Source: Caproicibacter sp047777415
GTDB lineage: Bacteria > Bacillota > Clostridia > Oscillospirales > Acutalibacteraceae
DNA: 64,000 bases
Reading direction: 5' to 3'
Assembly (NCBI GenBank): GCA_047777415.1
Contig: JBKEEO010000002.1
Span: 434,001 to 498,000 of the forward strand
Shown one piece after another: positions 26,822 to 35,947 of this stretch. The notes beneath the pieces were generated by a model. That model was not told the origin of the DNA, did not search any database, and worked only from the letters and a program-made list of their open reading frames with translations. Every line of letters begins with the position of its first letter. Position 1 is the first letter of the stretch. Both the position numbers and the translations under genes were made by a program.

Positions 26822-27955
26822 TCATAGCCGGACACTTCGAACCCAACCGTATGGATCGGGTTCACGGCCCCATTGAATTCCGGTAAGAGTCTGATAGAGT
26901 TTCTTGGTGAGAGGACCGATTTCTTTATTGTTGATCGTAATCTTGTCCCCACGGTAATCCAGTAAGCCTACCGGCGAGATGACGGCTGCGGTGCCGGTGG
27001 CAAAAACTTCCTCCAATGTTCCATCGTGGCCGGCTTGCATGATTTGGTCAATGGTAAACCACTCTTCATGTGTCTTGATGCCCCAATCCCGCAGTATGGT
27101 TAGAACGGAATCACGCGTAATGCCCGGCAGCACGGTCCCTTCCAACGGAGCTGTGTAAATTTCGCCGGAAATCTTGAACATGATGTTCATGCCGCCCATT
27201 TCTTCTACATACTTGCGTTTTACACCATCCAGCCAGAGTACTTGTGAGTAGCCACGTTTTTCCGCTTTTTCCTGCGCAATCATGGACGCGGCGTAGTTGC
27301 CGCCGCATTTTGCAAATCCGGTGCCGCCACGAACTGCCCGCACAAATTCTTCTTCCACCATAATATCCACGGGTTTAAGACCTTCCGGATAGTAAGCGGC
27401 AACCTTTAATGTGCGACCGGACCCGGTTGCGGAACAGAGTTTAAGACCTTCCGGATAGTAAGCGGCAACCGGGAATGTGATGATAACAAATTGGAATTTA
27501 TGCGACGGATGTAACCCGATTTGACAGTCTGTGGTAACCACAAAAGGCCGGATATACAAAGAAGTTTCCGGTTCATGTGGAACCCAATCAGCATCTACAG
27601 CGACGAGCGCCTGTACTGCCTCGACAAAAACGTCTTCCGGAATTTCAGGGATGCACAAGCGTCTGTTGGAATTTTGCAGGCGGCGTGCATTCATTTCCGG
27701 GCGAAAGAGAAGAATACGGTCATCGTTGGCACGATATGCTTTTAGGCCCTCAAAGGTTTCTTGTGCATAATGAAAAACCACAGCTGCCGGATCCATTTCG
27801 ATTGGTGCATAGGGTATAATGCGGGGGTTGTGCCAACCCTCTTCTTCACTGTAATCCATTAGAAACATATGGTCCGACTTATATTTGGCAAAACCGAGAT
27901 TTTTCTCATCCGGTTTCTTAAACGGCGTCGTTGTACGAGTTATTTTAATATCCAT
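26822..27955 (-). CDS. ilvE: Branched-chain amino acid aminotransferase with internal insertion
   Basis: This 377-residue fold-type IV PLP enzyme transaminates leucine, isoleucine and valine with 2-oxoglutarate. The motifs are YAQETFEGLKAYR, RPEMNARRLQNSNRRL, GGTGFAKCGGNYAAS and EVFATGTAAVISPVG, with the catalytic lysine in FAKCGGNYA. It is unusual in having YYPEGLK twice. The normal PVxAYYPEGLxPV segment is interrupted by 22 extra residues (LCSATGSGRT plus a second AYYPEGLK copy), encoded by an in-frame 66-bp insertion between 32-bp direct repeats. Activity is uncertain. It is the last gene after the cyclase and panE-like genes, with ataaggag before the start. Confidence 0.9.
   Translation of the reverse strand: MDIKITRTTTPFKKPDEKNLGFAKYKSDHMFLMDYSEEEGWHNPRIIPYAPIEMDPAAVVFHYAQETFEGLKAYRANDDRILLFRPEMNARRLQNSNRRLCIPEIPEDVFVEAVQALVAVDADWVPHEPETSLYIRPFVVTTDCQIGLHPSHKFQFVIITFPVAAYYPEGLKLCSATGSGRTLKVAAYYPEGLKPVDIMVEEEFVRAVRGGTGFAKCGGNYAASMIAQEKAEKRGYSQVLWLDGVKRKYVEEMGGMNIMFKISGEIYTAPLEGTVLPGITRDSVLTILRDWGIKTHEEWFTIDQIMQAGHDGTLEEVFATGTAAVISPVGLLDYRGDKITINNKEIGPLTKKLYQTLTGIQWGREPDPYGWVRSVRL
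27373..27470. repeat. 32-bp direct repeats inside ilvE
   Basis: The identical 32-bp sequences at 27373-27404 and 27439-27470 begin gtttaagaccttccggatag and end gcggcaacc. They flank 34 bp of sequence not expected in the gene. One repeat plus the spacer makes the 66-bp insertion. Confidence 0.9.
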
Positions 27956-27984
27956 TGATATCAGTCTCCTTATAAATTATGTTT

Positions 27985-28893
27985 TCAGAAAGTTGATTCA
28001 ATTTCTTTAATCTTTCGGTAGAGTTCCTGATTGACCGGAGTGGGAATCCCGTGTTTTTTACCCAACGCGTTGATAGTGCCGGAAAACAAATCCACTTCTG
28101 TTTTTCGATGCGCCTCCGCGTCCTGACGCATGGAAGGCTTCCCATCAGGATTAAGCTTGTCTATTAAATCCAGCCAAAACTCCAGGTCAGTCTGGTCCAG
28201 AGCGATACCTTCTGCCTGCGCGATTGCGATTACTTCCCGCATGGCGGCAATCATAGTATCTCTGGCCGGCCCCGGCTTTTGCACTCCGCCAAAATTGGTT
28301 TCATATACGGTGACAGCTTGATTGATACCGGTATTTAGAAGCAATTTTCCCCACAGTTTCTTTTCCATATCCACAGGGCAGTCATATGGAAAACCAATCC
28401 GATCAAAAAAATCGGTAAGTTCTTGCAAACGGTTTCCACAGCGGTGGTAGGGATCTCCCACACTCAATGTCCCCATGTTTTTATAGTACATGCGGTTTCC
28501 AACTTTCAGAGCATCCATGCCCTGCGCCGTGCAGTACAGCACTTTTTCCGTCCCAAACTCTTTTCCAAGAATCTCTTCGCTGCTAATGCCGTTGAGAAGG
28601 GACAGAATCACAGTTTGAGGTCCTACCTGATTGCGGGCGGTCTGGATGGCTTTTTCGAGCCCGTTAAATTTTACCGCAAAAATCACCAGATCTGCAAAAT
28701 CTTTAATATCCGGAGTAAGATACGTTAGTGGAAAGCTTTCATCGTTGCAATAGACGCCTTCTGATTGATATCGTTTGATGCGTTGAGCATCTGCAACGAT
28801 TCTTAAATTACCCAACGGCAGTTGCTGTGAAAAAAAGTGTGAAAACATGGTACCCAAAGCGCCAAGCCCCACAATAGAAACTGTTTGAATCAT
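27985..28893 (-). CDS. 2-dehydropantoate 2-reductase family (PanE/ApbA)
   Basis: This 302-residue protein has an N-terminal Rossmann motif VGLGALGTMFSHFF, FAVKFNGLEKAI with the candidate catalytic lysine, SLLNGISSEE, and the C-terminal helical domain with WGKLLLNTGINQAVTV and MRQDAEAHRKTEVD. PanE makes pantoate for CoA, but many paralogues reduce other 2-keto acids. With an aminotransferase and a cyclase/hydrolase in the same operon, a dedicated keto-acid pathway is as likely as pantothenate synthesis. It starts 6 bp after the cyclase stop. Confidence 0.9.
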   Translation of the reverse strand: MIQTVSIVGLGALGTMFSHFFSQQLPLGNLRIVADAQRIKRYQSEGVYCNDESFPLTYLTPDIKDFADLVIFAVKFNGLEKAIQTARNQVGPQTVILSLLNGISSEEILGKEFGTEKVLYCTAQGMDALKVGNRMYYKNMGTLSVGDPYHRCGNRLQELTDFFDRIGFPYDCPVDMEKKLWGKLLLNTGINQAVTVYETNFGGVQKPGPARDTMIAAMREVIAIAQAEGIALDQTDLEFWLDLIDKLNPDGKPSMRQDAEAHRKTEVDLFSGTINALGKKHGIPTPVNQELYRKIKEIESTF

Positions 28894-29227
28894 CGCTGTT
28901 TATTCCTCCTCAAAAATTGCGACACAGCGGGCGCTGAAACCAACACCACCTACTATGCGGGGCCAGCTGCACATAATAATTGCACCGGCAGCTGGTACCT
29001 TGTCCAAATTTTTCATAACTTCGATTTGGATTTTATCTTGTTGCAGAATATATCGTTCTCCAACCCAGCCGAGACCCAACGCTGGAGCATCCGTGTCGGT
29101 GGGTTCGTGCCCTATGGCGCCTACATTTCGTTCCTCCACCAAAAATTTCAGAGCTTCCAAAGACCAGCCGGGATAGTGAGGATTTCCGTCGGCGTCGTTA
29201 TTTTCGTAATCCGTCGCGTGCGTGATT

Positions 29228-30559
29228 GCTAGTGTCAAGGGAAGTTCGCAATTTCGGGACTCCGAAAAATGAATTAGGCTACGTTTAACAGTGAAAGAAT
29301 GGATTTCGGGTTTAAGTATGCTCTGGAAACAGACCAGTCTTCCGCATATTCCATCAGACATGTTGTTACCAGCCGTAGGTAGGAATCCGGATTAGGAAAT
29401 ATTCCGACTACACTGGTTCTGCGGCGGATTTCCTTGTTCAGTCGTTCCAACATATTGGTCGAGGAAATTTTGCGGGCGTCGAGTTCCGGAAAGGCGTAGA
29501 AAGCTAGAGAATCTTCCAGCCCATCTTGCAGAAGCTCAATTGCTTTTGGAAAGCGTTTTCCATACTGTTCTGATATTTGCTCTGCGCGTTGTCTAGCTAT
29601 TTTAGCGGAAGGTGCTAACCAAATTTCTTTTAACTGAGCCGCAAAGGATTCTTTTTCCTTCTGGGGTACATGAGCCAAAATATTTCGCATAAAATGGACT
29701 TTGCACCGTTGCCAAGAGGCTCCCGGAAAACTCTCACGGATGGCTGCAATCAGCCCTTTATTTGCGTCTGAAATCACCAGGAGCGGTATTTTCAGACCAC
29801 GATCGAGAAGACTTTGAAACAATTGAGAATAACTTTCTTTGGATTCATCGAGCATTGGCTCCACGGCGAGGATATCCCTATGCCCCTGTTCATTGACGCC
29901 GCAAACTACCATCACAGCCATGCTGACGACCCGGCCATCCATACGAATTTTTTCATACAGTGCATCTGTCCAAATGACAGGATAGCGACCCGTCAGAGGC
30001 CGGCTGCGGAAGTACTGCACCTGCTCGTTAAGGCCTTTCGTCATTTCACTGACTTGACTGCGGGAAAGATTCTCAATTCCAAGACTGCGAGCTAGTTTCT
30101 CCATCTTTCGCGTAGATACACCCTGCACAAACGCTTCTTGAACCACTTGAATCAGCGCTGCTTCACTGCGCTTGCGTTCTGTTACGAAAAACGGGATATA
30201 GCCCTGATTTCGGAGTTTTGGTACCATCAGATACATCGTCCCCATACGAGTATCCAATCGACGTGGCCGATAGCCGCAGCGGTAATCACGGCGGGACGGA
30301 TTGTGTGCATTCTTTTCTGCGCCAACGATACCGGAGACCTCTGCTTCCATTAGACGGGTACACAGCCATTCCAGCATTGACAGCATTGGATCCGGCTGCG
30401 CCATACATTTTAGTAGCAATTCTGTCAAATCTGTGGTATTCTTTTTTTGAGTCATTGGGTATCTCTCCTTCTTTGAATGTCTTATCACCATTCATTTTAT
30501 CGGAGTCCCAATGACTTTTCTATGCCTTTATGAAATTGCGAACTTTATTGTACTCTATC
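29228..30559 (-). mobile_element. IS256-family element, copy 1
   Basis: The element is 1332 bp with imperfect terminal inverted repeats that share agttcgcaatttc after gctagtgtcaaggga or gatagagtacaataa. An exact 8-bp target duplication, gcgtgatt, lies at 29220-29227 and 30560-30567. It interrupts the cyclase gene. Confidence 0.95.
29274..30455 (-). CDS. IS256-family (mutator-type) transposase
   Basis: This 393-residue protein is the DDE transposase of the mutator superfamily, which moves the element by cut-and-paste or copy-out. Visible motifs are VIWTDALYEKIRMDGRVVSM with a catalytic aspartate, LLVISDANKGLIAAI with the second, WQRCKVHFMRNIL, and the terminal NMLERLNKEIRRRTSVVGIFPN with the catalytic glutamate. 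The ATG at 30455 (MTQKKNTTDL) is chosen because aaggag precedes it; the frame is open 12 codons further. The protein is identical to that of copy 2. Confidence 0.95.
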   Translation of the reverse strand: MTQKKNTTDLTELLLKCMAQPDPMLSMLEWLCTRLMEAEVSGIVGAEKNAHNPSRRDYRCGYRPRRLDTRMGTMYLMVPKLRNQGYIPFFVTERKRSEAALIQVVQEAFVQGVSTRKMEKLARSLGIENLSRSQVSEMTKGLNEQVQYFRSRPLTGRYPVIWTDALYEKIRMDGRVVSMAVMVVCGVNEQGHRDILAVEPMLDESKESYSQLFQSLLDRGLKIPLLVISDANKGLIAAIRESFPGASWQRCKVHFMRNILAHVPQKEKESFAAQLKEIWLAPSAKIARQRAEQISEQYGKRFPKAIELLQDGLEDSLAFYAFPELDARKISSTNMLERLNKEIRRRTSVVGIFPNPDSYLRLVTTCLMEYAEDWSVSRAYLNPKSILSLLNVA

Positions 30560-30989
30560 GCGTGATTGACCAATCAGAACGCATAGCAACAAACGCATTA
30601 TTGGGAATACGCCCGTATTTAGCCTCATATTCTTTGATATCTTCAACCGTTAAAGCATAGTCATTATTTTCATTTACTTTAGCAGAAACGTCAATCACAC
30701 ACAGAGGGAAAAGCAGGTTGTGAACCGGTACGTCTTCCAGTGTCCGACCATCTGGAACAAAGTGTGCAGGACAGTCAATATGCGTACCATACTGGCTGAC
30801 TAAGTAGTATCCATAAGCAAGTACGTCGAATCCGTCTTCATGATAGTCCAAAGCTTTTTCCATCACCGTGATTGGTTTAAACCCCACCCAGTGCGGTGTT
30901 TCAGGGCTTACGGGATGAGATAATTCCACCCATTTGTATTTTGGGGATTTCAGTTCCTCGACAATGTTCCACAGCTTGCTTTCATACAT

Positions 30990-31321
30990 AAGTATGTACC
31001 TCCTATATCGTTAGAATATGGGCTTAAGGTTTGCTAATCGGTTGTGACTTTTTCCATCGTAAATCTGAAGCAGATGAGTCTGACTGAAATCACTTTCGTC
31101 AAACACGCCCACGCCAGAGGGTAAATTTGTTGTCCGCTTCATGCATTTGCTGTATTGAATTTGCTCAGATTGTGAAACAATTTTATTTTTCTGACGAGTA
31201 AGACCATTTTGTATATTGCAAATGTGAATAATTATGTGAAAGTCCGGAATGAACGGAGCGTCAATAAGTGGATTTTTATTTTTAAGTTTTTTGGTGAGTT
31301 TTAAAAAGAAGGCAGCAAAAA
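30990..31321. other. Non-coding or relic region upstream of the cyclase gene
   Basis: I recognise no gene. On the minus strand a frame stays open for about 110 codons and ends at 31011. It has only one internal ATG (31142, 43 codons) and no ribosome binding site. It could be the 3' remnant of a lost gene or chance. The last 20 bases hold the aggaggt of the cyclase gene. Confidence 0.35.
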
Positions 31322-31363
31322 AGCAGCAATGGAGTTTTACAGACGCTCCATTGCTGCCTTTTT
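31322..31363 (+). terminator. Orphan intrinsic terminator
   Basis: gcagcaatggag pairs with ctccattgctgc around a ten-base loop, followed by cttttt on the plus strand. No plus-strand gene lies upstream, so it may end a small RNA or be left over from a deleted gene. The 450 bases from here to the lipase gene hold nothing else I can support. Confidence 0.7.
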
Positions 31364-31813
31364 ATTAATAAAATATTAAATTTATGTTATTTACAAAATC
31401 TTGTTGTTAATTTAGTATATCTTTTGCCGTCAATTATGTCAAGGGAAACTCATAATCTTGGTACTCTTCATCAAAGAGCATCAGACTATATCCAATGTAA
31501 ATAGTCAGAATGCCTTTTAAATTTCGGTAAGCACTGGAAATAAGGCGATTTTTGGCAAATTTCACCGGGCCATGTTGCTGCCGCAGCAGGCAGAAATTCG
31601 GATAGAGCGATACTACGACCATGCAGGTTCGCAGCTCAAATGTGGTAGGCATCTTTTCTAACAAAAATTCTTATAGTCAGTCAGCTAACCTCATACACGC
31701 ATCATGAAAATACAATGTGGTTGATTTCGGACTGGCGTATTGCTTTCCTGCTGTGATATTATAATAAAAATGCTACAAAAAGTATTTTTATAATTTGCGT
31801 AGTGAGGTGCGGT

Positions 31814-33151
31814 ATGAGGTCCAATAAAAATGTAACTGAAAAGTTAATATATTGGATCAATATTCTTTTAATTTGCGTCTGTGCAAACAGCTTTTATCTT
31901 GCAAAGCGTTGTCCTGCACTGATTCCTGTTTTAGCAGTTGGTTTTATCTTTTCTAATATTTCACCAATTTACTCTTCAAATGATTTTCCAAACAAAAAAA
32001 TAAAAATTTGCAATCACGGTACAAAATGCCTGAAAATCTTTTCATTGTCTTTGGTGATATCGATTACATATCATCTTCTCTTATTTTACCTTTTCCCCAC
32101 ACAACGGGCGCAATGGATTTTGAGCGCAGTTATTTGCATATGTGTGGAAGCAATTATTTTTTGGAATGGAATTATCAGTGTTTATTGTTCCTCTGTGCAG
32201 CTGGGTATAAAGTTGCGTTTACTGGGGCTTGTTTTCGGGGTGATCCCGGTGGCGCATCTTTTTATGCTTTGGAAAATCATTCACATCACTTCGGAAGAAG
32301 TGCGCTTTGAAACAGAAAAATACCGTATCAATATGGCACGACACGATCAGCTGATTTGTAAAACAAAATACCCTATTTTGCTTGTCCATGGGGTATTTTT
32401 TAGGGACTATAAATACTTTAACTATTGGGGGCGTATTCCTAAGGAACTTGAAGAAAACGGTGCGCAGATCTATTATGGTGAACATCAGTCAGCGGCATCT
32501 GTAAAAGCAAGTGCTGCGGAACTGGCGGAGCGAATCAAACAAATTATTCGGGAAACAGGCTGTGAAAAGGTTAATATCATTGCACATTCAAAAGGCGGTC
32601 TAGACTGCCGATATGCAATTGAACATACAGATATTGCTCCATATGTTGCCTCACTGACTACCATCAACACACCGCACCGAGGCTGTAAATTCGCTGATTA
32701 CCTTTTAAACAAATTGCCGATGTCAGCGCAGCAGAGAATTGCAGATACATATAACACAGTTTTGCGGAAATTCGGAGACAAAAATCCCGATTTTATGGTT
32801 GCTGTACGCGACTTAACATCTGAACGGTGCATGATATTTGACCAAACGACGCCTGTTCCCAAAAACATTGTTTGCAACAGCGTAGGATCTAAACTGAATC
32901 ATGCTACAAATGGAAAATTTCCACTTAATTTTTCCTATTATCTTGTGAATCATTTTGATGGTCCTAATGATGGCCTTGTTGGAGAACAATCTTTTCGTTG
33001 GGGTAAAAATTATACATTTTTAACAGTTGATGGAAAGCGTGGTATTTCACATGGAGATATGATTGATTTAAACCGAGAAAATATTGCTGGATTTGATGTG
33101 CGTGAATTTTATGTAAAATTGGTTCATAATTTGAAACTACAAGGATTATAA
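31814..33151 (+). CDS. Membrane-anchored alpha/beta hydrolase (lipase-like)
   Basis: This 445-residue protein has an N-terminal half with five to six membrane segments (to about residue 160) and a C-terminal alpha/beta-hydrolase domain. The oxyanion motif is YPILLVHGVFFRD, and the nucleophile elbow IIAHSKGGLDCRYA (Ser) resembles the AHSMGG elbow of family I lipases. Further motifs are INTPHRG, an aspartate in FDGPNDGLVGEQS and a late histidine in GISHGDMIDL. It probably hydrolyses lipids at the inner membrane face. The ATG at 31814 has gaggtg just upstream. Confidence 0.88.
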   Translation: MRSNKNVTEKLIYWINILLICVCANSFYLAKRCPALIPVLAVGFIFSNISPIYSSNDFPNKKIKICNHGTKCLKIFSLSLVISITYHLLLFYLFPTQRAQWILSAVICICVEAIIFWNGIISVYCSSVQLGIKLRLLGLVFGVIPVAHLFMLWKIIHITSEEVRFETEKYRINMARHDQLICKTKYPILLVHGVFFRDYKYFNYWGRIPKELEENGAQIYYGEHQSAASVKASAAELAERIKQIIRETGCEKVNIIAHSKGGLDCRYAIEHTDIAPYVASLTTINTPHRGCKFADYLLNKLPMSAQQRIADTYNTVLRKFGDKNPDFMVAVRDLTSERCMIFDQTTPVPKNIVCNSVGSKLNHATNGKFPLNFSYYLVNHFDGPNDGLVGEQSFRWGKNYTFLTVDGKRGISHGDMIDLNRENIAGFDVREFYVKLVHNLKLQGL

Positions 33152-33469
33152 AACCTTTGCGCAGCCATAATCTGCATTTAAACTGAGGATGCTTGTATCA
33201 GCATGTTTTACTTCTCTTGTGTTATACTGAAAAAAATGTTTTGAAAGGGAAAGTATCGTTTGCAATGTAATGTTGAAGGATTTAAACGTTCCAACATGTA
33301 TTGTAGTCCTACATTTGTCAGTCATCGCCTGCTAAGATGCCTACTTCCTTTTCTCTATTCTGAAACCTTTGCGGTTGGGTATTTCTTATTCTGATGCCTA
33401 GCTGTACCTGCGGACAGCCGTAGCATATAACACTATTTTGGAGAGACTATCTGGGAAAGGGTTAATAAT
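33152..33469. other. Intergenic region between convergent genes, no feature seen
   Basis: These 318 bp separate the plus-strand lipase from the minus-strand queL. I find no open frame with a binding site and no strong terminator. One small hairpin (gctgt/acagc near 33409-33427) lacks a T-run. Confidence 0.5.
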
Positions 33470-34159
33470 CTATTCACCAACTCCGAAATCCGTATTTTGA
33501 TACAATACCTCAATGGACGGATCGTTATCGAGATATGCGTATTTGTTTTTAAACCATTCTAATAATTTGGGGTCCTGTTGGATTGCTGTGGAATTGTTTG
33601 TAAACACATTTACAGTTCCCAAACGAAAATATCTTTTCAAAATTCTGATATCGTTGTCAATCATCTCTTTTGTTTGTCCTTTGATGCAAACCATGATGCA
33701 TGGAGAATCAAAATAGCGCGCAACTTCTTCCGGTGTGCGGAAAGATGCATGTTTGTTAAGGACCTTTTCCCGGAATTCGTTATCAAATGTTTCCACTCCG
33801 ATCTTAAAAGTAACGGGAATCCCCATGAATTCCCTCATCTCATGTAATCGGTTGCGGTATATCCAGTGGCTTTCTAAAAATAACCGCTGGATATTTTTTT
33901 CTTTAATGACTTGGCGAATACGACATAGTGTATCTTTAGGAAGTTCAAAACAACTGCCGGAATTGATGACTTCTAACACACCCGTTTTACCGCTGACCTG
34001 AGAAAGAACTTGTGCGTTTATGCGGGCCATTTCTTCTTCGTCTTTTGAATTGTCGGAAGTATAATCGCAAAACGTACATTTTCCCCATACACATGGGTAG
34101 CCTTTCAGCAATACAATTTCTCTGGGATTTTTCTTTGTGATAAGATTATAGCGTTTCAT
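33470..34159 (-). CDS. queL: Radical SAM queuine lyase, QueL-like
   Basis: This 229-residue radical SAM protein has the atypical cluster motif CVWGKCTFCDY (C-x5-C-x2-C) near residue 23. Other conserved parts are INSGSCFELP and FKIGVETFDNEFREKVL. The short length, the motif and the operon partners (ECF S-component and nucleoside hydrolase behind a preQ1 riboswitch) match the Clostridioides difficile queuine salvage lyase QueL, which converts queuine to preQ1. The assignment to this subgroup is by context plus motif. Its start overlaps the S-component gene by 14 bp. Confidence 0.82.
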   Translation of the reverse strand: MKRYNLITKKNPREIVLLKGYPCVWGKCTFCDYTSDNSKDEEEMARINAQVLSQVSGKTGVLEVINSGSCFELPKDTLCRIRQVIKEKNIQRLFLESHWIYRNRLHEMREFMGIPVTFKIGVETFDNEFREKVLNKHASFRTPEEVARYFDSPCIMVCIKGQTKEMIDNDIRILKRYFRLGTVNVFTNNSTAIQQDPKLLEWFKNKYAYLDNDPSIEVLYQNTDFGVGE

Positions 34160-34724
34160 TTGATTTTCTCCTATTGAACAATGTTTTAAAACGGTCGTCG
34201 AGGTGTATGAATATGAGATTAACGACTATGACAGTTATCAGCCGGTCCGCATAATCTGTCAGAATTTGCACAATAAAGGTACTGAAAACTAAGTCCAACC
34301 CCATATAATAATGTAAAATTTGCACCAACAGAGAAGAACCAGAAGAAGTAACGCCACCAAATAGAAATGTAACAATGAAGGAGCTGACAATGGTACCTGG
34401 TATCGTTAAAAATAGGTTGCCTAAAGGAAGTTTCCACTTTTTCAACCAGTTTGTGCGGAACAGAACTCCTGCGATGCCCCCGGTTATCATTCCCACAGGG
34501 ATAAAATAGAAGGAGTAAACATCTGCGGTGGCACCGTTAATGATACCGCTCAGAAAGGCAATTAACATACCAAATGAGGGGCCTAGCAGGGCAGAACCCA
34601 GTATGGTACCGATGCTGTCTAGATATATGGGCAGCCGCATCAGTAACGCAATGTATGCGCCGGCAATATTAATGACGGTGCAAAGTGCTGTGATTGTTAG
34701 TTTTATGGTGGACATTCGTTTCAT
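34146..34724 (-). CDS. ECF transporter S-component (QueT/QrtT type)
   Basis: This 192-residue protein has five to six membrane segments and the short S-component fold (MRLPIYLDSIGTILGSALLGPSFGMLIAFLSGIINGAT). S-components capture a vitamin-like ligand and dock on the shared EcfAAT module, not encoded here. With queK and queL in the operon and a preQ1 riboswitch upstream, the ligand is probably queuine, queuosine or preQ1. QueT and QrtT types are both possible. It begins 4 bp after the queK stop. Confidence 0.85.
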   Translation of the reverse strand: MKRMSTIKLTITALCTVINIAGAYIALLMRLPIYLDSIGTILGSALLGPSFGMLIAFLSGIINGATADVYSFYFIPVGMITGGIAGVLFRTNWLKKWKLPLGNLFLTIPGTIVSSFIVTFLFGGVTSSGSSLLVQILHYYMGLDLVFSTFIVQILTDYADRLITVIVVNLIFIHLDDRFKTLFNRRKSNETL

Positions 34725-34728
34725 GATA

Positions 34729-35712
34729 TTACACCCCTGTCATGATTTTAGAAAGAATGGGCTGAATTTGATTCGGCTCTTTACGAAACATGCGGGATAT
34801 GAACATAGTCATAAAATCAATCGGATTGGTTTGGGTAAGGATGTGACTGTTTGGTTTCCTGCGCCAAAAATTCATGGAATCCACTACGGACTGCCCGATA
34901 CAGATACCATTCGTTTCAATGGCGGTATAAGCATCAAAACCTTGACAGATATCGGGTTTAACAGCATAAGCGACAGCAAGCGGGTCGTTTATCACGCAGC
35001 CAATGATACCTTCTTGCTTCCAATGGAAATCCATGTAGAACCGGGTGATTTTTTGAATAAATTCTGCTGTGTCAGGATTCAAAATACGCATATATTCCAG
35101 TAAATTCGGAGTTAGAACTATCTTGCGAGTCACGTCAAGACCGACCATGTGAATCGGTTTTCCTAAATTTTCAAAAACTTCGCTCGCGGCGTCCGGGTCG
35201 CACCAGTAATTGTATTCCGCCACAGGGGAGCAATTGCCGTAACTTCTGAAATTTCCACCCATCGAAATTAATTGACTTAAATTTTGAAAAGCCTTTTTGT
35301 CCCGTCTTAATGCTAATGCAATATTCGTCAGCGGTCCGAGGGCAACAATGGTCAGTGACGTCGTTGTTCGCAGTGTCTCCAAAATAAAGTCAACGGCGCC
35401 GGTACGCCAGGAAATGTTTTGCGGCGATGATATATTGCTTTCACCTAATCCATCTGCTCCATGGGTATCCTGTGCACTGACGTAATTGCGCACCAGAGGC
35501 GTTTTTGCGCCGCAGTAAACCGGAATATCAAGCCGATTCATAAAATGCAGTGTACGCAGTGCATTGTAGGCTCCCATGTCTGAGGGAACATTTCCGCTGA
35601 CTGTGGTAATTCCACAAATATTCAGCTCCGGAGAGGAAAGCGCCAACATAAGTGCAAGTGCATCGTCAATTCCGGGGTCGCAGTCCAAAATGATGTTCTT
35701 TTTTTCTAACAT
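34729..35712 (-). CDS. queK: Inosine-uridine-type nucleoside hydrolase, QueK-like
   Basis: This 327-residue protein has the N-terminal Ca2+-binding aspartate cluster DCDPGIDDALALMLAL, ISMGGNFRSYGNCSPVAEYNYWCDPDAA, and a C-terminal INDPLAVAY aspartate, all typical of nucleoside hydrolases. As first gene of the salvage operon it probably releases queuine from queuosine, as described for C. difficile QueK. A purine/pyrimidine ribohydrolase is the fallback. The ribosome binding site is aagga. Confidence 0.87.
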   Translation of the reverse strand: MLEKKNIILDCDPGIDDALALMLALSSPELNICGITTVSGNVPSDMGAYNALRTLHFMNRLDIPVYCGAKTPLVRNYVSAQDTHGADGLGESNISSPQNISWRTGAVDFILETLRTTTSLTIVALGPLTNIALALRRDKKAFQNLSQLISMGGNFRSYGNCSPVAEYNYWCDPDAASEVFENLGKPIHMVGLDVTRKIVLTPNLLEYMRILNPDTAEFIQKITRFYMDFHWKQEGIIGCVINDPLAVAYAVKPDICQGFDAYTAIETNGICIGQSVVDSMNFWRRKPNSHILTQTNPIDFMTMFISRMFRKEPNQIQPILSKIMTGV

Positions 35713-35812
35713 AAAATCTTCATTCCTTTATGGATATCTCTTTAGACTTTTCAAAGACATATCATGCAATTTGAAAACTTTAGGTATAGCTTTTGTGTGT
35801 AGATAACAGCGC

Positions 35813-35845
35813 ATAAAAAAGCCATGCCCCTGCTAAGGACATGGC
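35813..35845 (-). terminator. Riboswitch-controlled terminator
   Basis: On the minus strand gccatgtcc pairs with gggcatggc, followed by ttttttat. Its 5' arm contains tccttag, complementary to the ctaagga at the 3' edge of the preQ1 aptamer. That pairing would form the antiterminator when ligand is absent. Confidence 0.85.
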
Positions 35846-35871
35846 TCGAACGTTTGTTTACAAATCTCATT

Positions 35872-35926
35872 CCTTAGTTTTTTATACTGGGAGGTTCTCG
35901 AACCTGCGGAAGGAGTGAACAGTCCC
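35872..35926 (-). ncRNA. preQ1-I riboswitch
   Basis: The minus strand reads cccagtataaaaaactaagg at the 3' side, matching the diagnostic preQ1-I tail (ATAAAAAACTAAGG). A 5' strand actg followed by ttc can pair with cagt to form P1. Between them lies an extra hairpin (aggtt/aacct) that enlarges the loop compared with the B. subtilis type. It sits between a good promoter and the queK-S-component-queL operon, with a terminator whose arm overlaps the ACTAA tail. preQ1 binding should therefore switch salvage off. Confidence 0.87.
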
Positions 35927-35947
35927 TGATTTTATTTGTCGTGGTTT

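Larger units (their letters stand above)
28900..30989 (-). pseudogene. Cyclase-family (kynurenine formamidase-like) gene split by IS256-type element
   Basis: The N-terminal part (30989-30560) carries the metal-binding motif QYGTHIDCPAHF of the cyclase family (PF04199). The C-terminal part (29219-28900) continues HATDYENNDADGNPHYPGWS. Removing the 1332-bp element and one 8-bp repeat joins MRSDWSIT directly to HATDYENN in frame, giving a 249-residue protein of normal length. The family hydrolyses cyclic or formyl amides using a metal. As it stands, the first part ends one codon past the repeat (MRSDWSITR), inside the IS end. The intact start has aggaggt upstream. Confidence 0.92.

Noticed and set aside
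31434..31664. 76-codon minus-strand ORF
   Set aside because: It has no ribosome binding site, an unusual composition and no recognisable motif. It lies in a region without other coding signal, so it is more likely chance.
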